DNA of 64,000 nucleotides from an uncultured Eubacteriales bacterium. Its GTDB lineage: Bacteria > Bacillota > Clostridia > Christensenellales > Aristaeellaceae. Shown piece by piece: positions 59,093 through 64,000 of this stretch (the first letter of the stretch is position 1; each line of letters begins with the position of its first letter). The notes under the pieces are model-generated. The model made no database searches and was not told the origin of the DNA. It worked only from the letters and a program-made list of their open reading frames with translations. Location of the stretch: assembly GCA_902790015.1 (NCBI GenBank), contig CADAQF010000003.1, positions 124,001 through 188,000 of the forward strand, written 5' to 3'. Both the position numbers and the translations under genes were made by a program.

Positions 59093-60565
59093 ATGGAAAT
59101 CAGACCCGGACTGGACGAAGTGCTTGCCTGCGCGGCCCAGGGTGAATACCAGCAGTTCCCCGTGTATACCGAGCTGCTCAGCGATGTTCGCACGCCCATA
59201 CAGGTGCTGCGCGCGCTCAAAAATGTTTCCAGCCATACCTTTATCCTGGAATCGGTGGAGGGGCACGAACGCTGGGGAAGATACACGTTTCTGGGCTTTG
59301 ACCCGGGCATGGTCATCACCTGCACGGACGGGCTGATGCGCCTGGGGGACAGGACCGTGAGGACAGACGACCCTAATGCCTATATCCGCCAGGTGCTTTC
59401 GTCCCGCCGCAGCCCCCGCGTGGAAGGGCTGCCCCCTTTTACCGGCGGGCTCGTGGGATATTTCTCCTACGATTACCTGAAATACGCAGAGCCCACCCTG
59501 CATCTGGACGCGGAGGACAGCGAGCAGTTCAGGGATGTGGATCTGATGCTGTTCGACAAGGTGATCTGTTTTGACCATTTCCGGCAGAAGATCATCCTGA
59601 TCGTCAATATTTCCCTGGCCGACGCGGAGAAGGAATACAGGCAGGCGGAAATTACGTTGGCCGGGATGAAGGAGCTGGTGACGCGGGGAGCAATGATCAC
59701 GGAAGCGCCCGGCCGGCTCAAGGGCGAATTCCAGCTGCTGTTTTCCCGCGAAGAGTACTGCGCGATGGTGGAAAAGGCCCGTTACCACATCTATGAGGGG
59801 GATATTTTCCAGATAGTATTGTCCAATCGCCTGGAGGCGGAATACGAGGGCGGGCTGCTGAACGCCTACCGGGTACTTCGCACCCAGAACCCGTCTCCGT
59901 ATATGTTTTACTTTTCCGGCACAGACGTGGAGGTGGCCGGCGCGTCCCCGGAGACCCTGGTGAAGCTGCAGGACGGTGCCCTTTACACCTACCCCCTGGC
60001 GGGCACCAGACCGCGCGGGAAAACCCCGGAGGAAGACCGTGCCCTGGAGCTGGAGCTGCTGGCGGACCCCAAGGAGCTGGCGGAACACAACATGCTGGTG
60101 GACCTGGGCCGCAACGACCTGGGCAAGATCAGCCGTTTCGGCTCCGTGCGGGTGGAAAAGCTGCACGCGGTGGAAAGGTACTCCCATGTCATGCACATAG
60201 GTTCCACCGTCCGCGGGGATATCAGGCCGGACAGGGACGCGCTGGACGCGGTCAACGCCATCCTCCCGGCGGGCACCCTTTCAGGCGCTCCCAAGATAAG
60301 GGCCTGCCAGCTGATCAACGACCTTGAAAACAACAAGCGCGGCATCTACGGCGGGGCTATCGGCTATCTTGATTTTACGGGCAATCTGGATACCTGCATC
60401 GCCATCCGCATCGCGTACCTTAAAAACGGGAAGGTGTTCGTCCGTTCCGGCGCGGGCATCGTGGCCGACTCCGTGCCGGACAGGGAATTTGAGGAATGCC
60501 TGCATAAGGCGGCCGCGGTGATCCAGGCGGTCAGGCAGGCGGATAAGGAGGCGGACGAGACGTGA
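59093..60565 (+). CDS. trpE: Anthranilate synthase component I
   Basis: A 490-residue chorismate-binding enzyme that converts chorismate and ammonia to anthranilate with TrpG. The N-terminal feedback domain carries LLSDVRTPIQVLRAL and ESVEGHERWGRYTFLG. The chorismate-binding domain has GDIFQIVLSNRLEAEY, PLAGTRPRGKTPEED and RVEKLHAVERYSHVMHIGS. AAGGAGGGAC lies upstream of ATG 59093. First gene after the T-box; overlaps trpG by 4 bases. Confidence 0.97.
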   Translation: MEIRPGLDEVLACAAQGEYQQFPVYTELLSDVRTPIQVLRALKNVSSHTFILESVEGHERWGRYTFLGFDPGMVITCTDGLMRLGDRTVRTDDPNAYIRQVLSSRRSPRVEGLPPFTGGLVGYFSYDYLKYAEPTLHLDAEDSEQFRDVDLMLFDKVICFDHFRQKIILIVNISLADAEKEYRQAEITLAGMKELVTRGAMITEAPGRLKGEFQLLFSREEYCAMVEKARYHIYEGDIFQIVLSNRLEAEYEGGLLNAYRVLRTQNPSPYMFYFSGTDVEVAGASPETLVKLQDGALYTYPLAGTRPRGKTPEEDRALELELLADPKELAEHNMLVDLGRNDLGKISRFGSVRVEKLHAVERYSHVMHIGSTVRGDIRPDRDALDAVNAILPAGTLSGAPKIRACQLINDLENNKRGIYGGAIGYLDFTGNLDTCIAIRIAYLKNGKVFVRSGAGIVADSVPDREFEECLHKAAAVIQAVRQADKEADET

Positions 60566-61152
60566 TACTGCTGGTGGATAATTATGACAGCTTTTCCTAT
60601 AACCTGTACCAGCTGGTGGGCTCCCTGGAGCCGGATATCCGCGTGATCAGGAACGACAGCATGACCGTACAGGAGATCGCCTCCCTGAGGCCCGCGGCCG
60701 TCATCCTTTCGCCCGGACCGGGGAGACCGGAGGACGCCGGTATCTGCATGCAGGCTGCGCTGACCCTGGGAAAGACTATCCCGCTGCTGGGCGTATGTCT
60801 CGGCCACCAGGCGATCTGCGCGGCCTACGGCGCCACGGTGACCTACGCAAAGCAGCTGATGCACGGCAAGCAGAGCGCGGTGAACCTTGATACCAACTGC
60901 CCGCTTTTTCGCGGCCTGCCTGAACAGGTCCCTGTAGCCAGGTATCATTCCCTGGCCGCCGCTGAGGACACGCTGCCCGACTGCCTGCAGGTGACCGCCC
61001 GGACGGCGGGAAACGGGGCGGGCGAGGTGATGGCCGTTATGCACCGGGAGTATCCCATTTTCGGCGTACAGTTTCATCCCGAATCCATCATGACCCCGGA
61101 CGGCAGGCAGATGCTGTCCAACTTCACCGCATTGGCCAACGGTACTTTTTAA
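60562..61152 (+). CDS. trpG: Anthranilate synthase component II (glutamine amidotransferase)
   Basis: A 196-residue class I glutamine amidotransferase supplying ammonia to TrpE. The nucleophile cysteine is in LLGVCLGHQAICAAYG near residue 78, and the His-Glu pair in FGVQFHPESIMTPDG near residue 175. The start is GTG 60562, overlapping the trpE stop as GTGA. It may also serve folate synthesis, as TrpG/PabA can be shared. Confidence 0.96.
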   Translation: MILLVDNYDSFSYNLYQLVGSLEPDIRVIRNDSMTVQEIASLRPAAVILSPGPGRPEDAGICMQAALTLGKTIPLLGVCLGHQAICAAYGATVTYAKQLMHGKQSAVNLDTNCPLFRGLPEQVPVARYHSLAAAEDTLPDCLQVTARTAGNGAGEVMAVMHREYPIFGVQFHPESIMTPDGRQMLSNFTALANGTF

Positions 61153-61164
61153 GGAGGTGTTTCC

Positions 61165-62187
61165 ATGATTTACGAAGCGATTGTGAAAATTACCCAAAAA
61201 GGCGATCTGACCTACGACGAAGCATATCAGGTGATGAACGAGATCATGAGCGGCCAGACCACGCAGGTGCAGAACGCTGCCTTCCTGGCGGCGCTGTCCA
61301 CCAAGAGCACCCGGGCGGAAACGATCGACGAAATATCGGGCTGCGCGGCCGCCATGCGGGACCACGCGGTGCGGGTGGACGTGGGCGACCGGCCGGTGCT
61401 GGAGATCGTGGGCACGGGCGGGGACGGCGCTCATTCCTTCAATATTTCCACCACCAGCGCCATCGTAGCGGCCTCCGCCGGAGTGCCGGTGGCCAAGCAC
61501 GGAAACAGGGCCGCCTCGTCCAAAAGCGGCACGGCGGACTGTCTGGAAGCGCTGGGCGTCAACATCCAGCTGGACCCGGAGCAGTGCGTGCGGCTGCTGG
61601 ACGAAGCCTGCTTTTGCTTCTTTTTTGCCCAGCGCTACCACACCTCCATGAAGTATGTAGGCGCTATCCGCAAGGAGCTGGGCTTCAGGACCGTGTTCAA
61701 CATCCTGGGACCGCTGACCAACCCGGCCCAGCCCAGGAAAATACTGCTGGGCGTGTACGACGAATACCTGCTGGAGCCCCTGGCGCAGGTGCTGAGCCAG
61801 CTGGGCATGAAACGGGGCATGGTGGTCTACGGCACGGACAAGCTGGACGAGATTTCCCTCTCCGCTCCCACCCGCGTTTGCGAAATGAAGGAAGGATGGT
61901 ATAAAACATACACCATCAATCCTCAGGACTTCGGCCTGACGCCCTGTCTTAAGGAGCAGCTGGTGGGCGGGACGCCGCAGGAAAACGCCGCCATCACCCG
62001 CGCCGTGCTGGAGGGTGAAAAGGGCCCCAGGCGCGACACGGTGCTTATGAACGCGGGTGCCGCGCTGTATATTGCGGATAAGGCCGGCACCCTGGCCGAG
62101 GGCGTGGCGCTGGCCGCCCGCCAGATCGACAGCGGAGCGGCCCTCCAAACGCTTGAAAAGGTGATCCGCTTCTCTCACGAGGTATGA
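61165..62187 (+). CDS. trpD: Anthranilate phosphoribosyltransferase
   Basis: A 340-residue enzyme joining anthranilate to PRPP. The PRPP loop [20 protein letters not shown] is near residue 77, and [21 protein letters not shown] near residue 105 is the family signature. [11 protein letters not shown] follows near residue 190. AAGGAGGTG precedes ATG 61165. It overlaps trpC by 4 bases. Confidence 0.97.
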   Translation: MIYEAIVKITQKGDLTYDEAYQVMNEIMSGQTTQVQNAAFLAALSTKSTRAETIDEISGCAAAMRDHAVRVDVGDRPVLEIVGTGGDGAHSFNISTTSAIVAASAGVPVAKHGNRAASSKSGTADCLEALGVNIQLDPEQCVRLLDEACFCFFFAQRYHTSMKYVGAIRKELGFRTVFNILGPLTNPAQPRKILLGVYDEYLLEPLAQVLSQLGMKRGMVVYGTDKLDEISLSAPTRVCEMKEGWYKTYTINPQDFGLTPCLKEQLVGGTPQENAAITRAVLEGEKGPRRDTVLMNAGAALYIADKAGTLAEGVALAARQIDSGAALQTLEKVIRFSHEV

Positions 62188-62981
62188 CGATGGATACGAT
62201 ACTGTCACGCCTGGCCGACGCGGCCAGAGAGCGGGTGAAGGAAGACAGCCTCCGGGTGCCTCTGGATGAAATGCGCGAAAAGGCCCTTTCGCTGGGCCCG
62301 GGCGGGGGAGCAGCGTTCATATCAGCCCTTTCAAAAAAGGGACTCCGCTTCATCTGCGAGGTGAAGAAGGCTTCGCCCTCCCGCGGCGTCATCAGCGAGG
62401 ATTTTCCCTATATGCAGATTGCGCGGGATTATACGCAGGCCGGGGCCGACGCCATCTCCTGCCTGACGGAGCCCAAATGGTTCCTGGGCTCGGACGGCAT
62501 TTTCCGCGAGATCCGCGCTTCCACCGGGACGCCCATGCTGCGCAAGGACTTTACCGTGGACGATTATCAGCTGTATCAGGCCAGGGTGATGGGGGCGGAC
62601 GCGGTGCTGCTGATCGCGGCGCTGCACACCGAACGGGATCTTGCAGGAAGGCTCGCGCTGTGTGAGCAGATGGGTCTGGCCGCGCTGACCGAAACGCACG
62701 ACGAAGAGGAGATCGCCCTGGCTGTTTCCTGCGGAGCGTCCCTGATCGGGGTCAACAACAGGAACCTCAGGGACTTTACTGTGGACCTGGGCAACGCGGC
62801 GCGTCTTCGGGATAAAATACCGCCGGACAGGCTGTTCGTGGCGGAAAGCGGCGTGAAAACACCGCGGGACGTACGTGCGCTCGCGCAGATCGGGGCTGAC
62901 GCTGCCCTGATCGGCGAAGCGCTGATGACAGCGCCGGACAGAAAAGCCGCCCTTGCGGCGTTCAGGGAGGCAGCCGGATGA
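62184..62981 (+). CDS. trpC: Indole-3-glycerol phosphate synthase
   Basis: A 265-residue TIM-barrel enzyme of tryptophan synthesis. [13 protein letters not shown] near residue 55 holds the catalytic lysine, [20 protein letters not shown] another catalytic lysine, and [15 protein letters not shown] and FVAESGVKT are signatures. The ATG overlaps the trpD stop (ATGA). Confidence 0.97.
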   Translation: MTMDTILSRLADAARERVKEDSLRVPLDEMREKALSLGPGGGAAFISALSKKGLRFICEVKKASPSRGVISEDFPYMQIARDYTQAGADAISCLTEPKWFLGSDGIFREIRASTGTPMLRKDFTVDDYQLYQARVMGADAVLLIAALHTERDLAGRLALCEQMGLAALTETHDEEEIALAVSCGASLIGVNNRNLRDFTVDLGNAARLRDKIPPDRLFVAESGVKTPRDVRALAQIGADAALIGEALMTAPDRKAALAAFREAAG

Positions 62982-63577
62982 AAACGAAGATCAAGCTGTG
63001 CGGGCTCAGCCGCCCGCAGGATATCGCTTCTGTGAACGAGCTCATGCCGGAGTACATTGGCTTTGTGTTCCATCAAAAAAGCCGCCGCGCGGTGACGCGG
63101 GAACAGGCGGCGGAGCTCAAATCCCTGCTGCGGCCCGAAATAAAAGCCGTAGGCGTTTTCGTGGACGCGGAGGTTTCGCAGGTGGTCGGGCTTCTTAAAG
63201 AGGGGATCATCGACCTGGCCCAGCTGCATGGGCACGAGGACGACGGGTGGATCGCCCGTTTCCGGGAAATATCTGAAGGAAAGCTCATTCAGGCCTTCCG
63301 TATAGCTTCCGCGGAGGACGTGTTGGCGGCGGAAAAAAGCGCGGCGGACTATATACTGCTTGATAGCGGGTCAGGCACCGGGCAGGCCTTTGACTGGTCG
63401 CTGATCAGGGGCATTCGCCGGCCATACTTCCTGGCAGGCGGCCTTTCGCCGGATAATGTGAAAGAAGCGGTTTCCCTGCTGCGCCCCTATGCCGTGGACG
63501 TATCCAGCGGCATAGAAACAGACGGCTTCAAGGACCCAGTAAAAATGAAACAGTTCATCCTGAACGCAAGGAGTTGA
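62978..63577 (+). CDS. trpF: Phosphoribosylanthranilate isomerase
   Basis: A 199-residue TIM-barrel isomerase. [12 protein letters not shown] at the N-terminus holds the catalytic cysteine, and [16 protein letters not shown] the acidic residue. [13 protein letters not shown] and [14 protein letters not shown] bind phosphate. The ATG overlaps the trpC stop by four bases. Confidence 0.96.
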   Translation: MKTKIKLCGLSRPQDIASVNELMPEYIGFVFHQKSRRAVTREQAAELKSLLRPEIKAVGVFVDAEVSQVVGLLKEGIIDLAQLHGHEDDGWIARFREISEGKLIQAFRIASAEDVLAAEKSAADYILLDSGSGTGQAFDWSLIRGIRRPYFLAGGLSPDNVKEAVSLLRPYAVDVSSGIETDGFKDPVKMKQFILNARS

Positions 63578-63582
63578 TCGTG

Positions 63583-64000
63583 ATGACATCCAAAGGCCGC
63601 TTTGGCATACACGGCGGGCAGTATATCCCGGAAACGCTGATGAACGCCGTGATCGAGCTGGAAGAAGCCTATCTGCATTTCAAGGACGACCCCGCTTTTC
63701 AGCGGGAACTGACCGACCTGTTCAACGATTACGCCGGCCGGCCCAGCAGGCTGTATTATGCCGCCCGCATGACCCGCGATCTGGGCGGGGCGAAGATCTA
63801 CCTGAAAAGGGAAGATCTTAACCACACCGGCGCCCATAAGATCAACAACGTCCTGGGCCAGGCGCTGCTGGCCAAAAAGATGGGGAAGACCCGCCTGATC
63901 GCCGAAACCGGCGCCGGTCAGCACGGCGTGGCCACGGCCACGGCCGCCGCCCTGATGGACATGGAATGCGTGGTGTTCATGGGGGAGGAGGACACCCGGC
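63583..64000 (+). CDS. trpB: Tryptophan synthase beta chain (3' truncated by window)
   Basis: 139 N-terminal residues are visible before the window ends. [20 protein letters not shown] opens the protein, and [20 protein letters not shown] contains the lysine that binds pyridoxal phosphate. [17 protein letters not shown] is the substrate-binding motif. ATG 63583 has AAGGAG about 10 bases upstream; GTG at 63580 is an alternative. The beta chain condenses indole and serine. trpA is expected beyond the edge. Confidence 0.97.
   Translation, partial: MTSKGRFGIHGGQYIPETLMNAVIELEEAYLHFKDDPAFQRELTDLFNDYAGRPSRLYYAARMTRDLGGAKIYLKREDLNHTGAHKINNVLGQALLAKKMGKTRLIAETGAGQHGVATATAAALMDMECVVFMGEEDTR

Overview
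The window looks like chromosomal DNA from a fairly GC-rich, anaerobic bacterium of the Clostridia (Firmicutes). The evidence is an oxygen-sensitive class III ribonucleotide reductase with tandem NrdR boxes, a tryptophan T-box leader, a leader with yybP-ykoY (Mn2+) riboswitch motifs, many A-G-G-A-G-G ribosome sites, LacI-controlled sugar ABC importers without their own ATPase, and sporulation-neutral gut-type polysaccharide genes. Secreted proteins mostly have plain A-x-A signal peptides rather than lipoboxes. A gut or rumen Christensenellales-like lineage is my guess, not a demonstrated assignment.

Layout. 1-558: the end of an LrgB gene. 646-14130: a uronic-acid polysaccharide utilisation locus on the minus strand (binding protein, two permeases, heparinase II/III-like lyase, DUF2264/GH154-like protein, GH88 unsaturated glucuronyl hydrolase, discoidin-like protein, three Gfo/Idh/MocA oxidoreductases), with a divergent LacI regulator and two identical operators. 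14181-20321: sugar acetyltransferase, a translationally coupled C39-like peptidase/PBP1A pair, and a permease behind the candidate Mn2+ riboswitch. 20545-20623: a 71-bp palindromic element with a 4-bp flanking duplication. 20670-23413: nrdDG. 23618-27835: metNIQ plus a GlcD-like oxidase, preceded by a Met/Cys-rich leader peptide and attenuator. 27947-36709: cell-envelope and housekeeping genes (phosphodiester-glycosidase-like protein, L,D-transpeptidase, serine hydrolase, tsaD, DUF1461, prfB, azlCD).

36814-48930 is a second sugar regulon: binding protein, two permeases, two GH65 phosphorylase-type enzymes, a LacI regulator, a small secreted protein, a secreted beta-helix glycosidase and a discoidin protein. 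Three promoters in it carry the same 15-16 bp operator just downstream of the -10 box. The likely flow is extracellular cleavage of a glucan, import of oligosaccharides, and intracellular phosphorolysis.

49154-55990 is accessory: a secreted unknown, a STAND-type NTPase broken by a one-base loss in a G run, three GNAT acetyltransferases, an alpha/beta hydrolase and a TIGR04076-like protein. 56118-56262 holds an interspersed palindromic repeat reaching into the end of an rRNA methyltransferase gene. 57426-58646 is an M48 peptidase, and 58769-64000 is the T-box-controlled trpEGDCFB operon, cut by the window edge in trpB.
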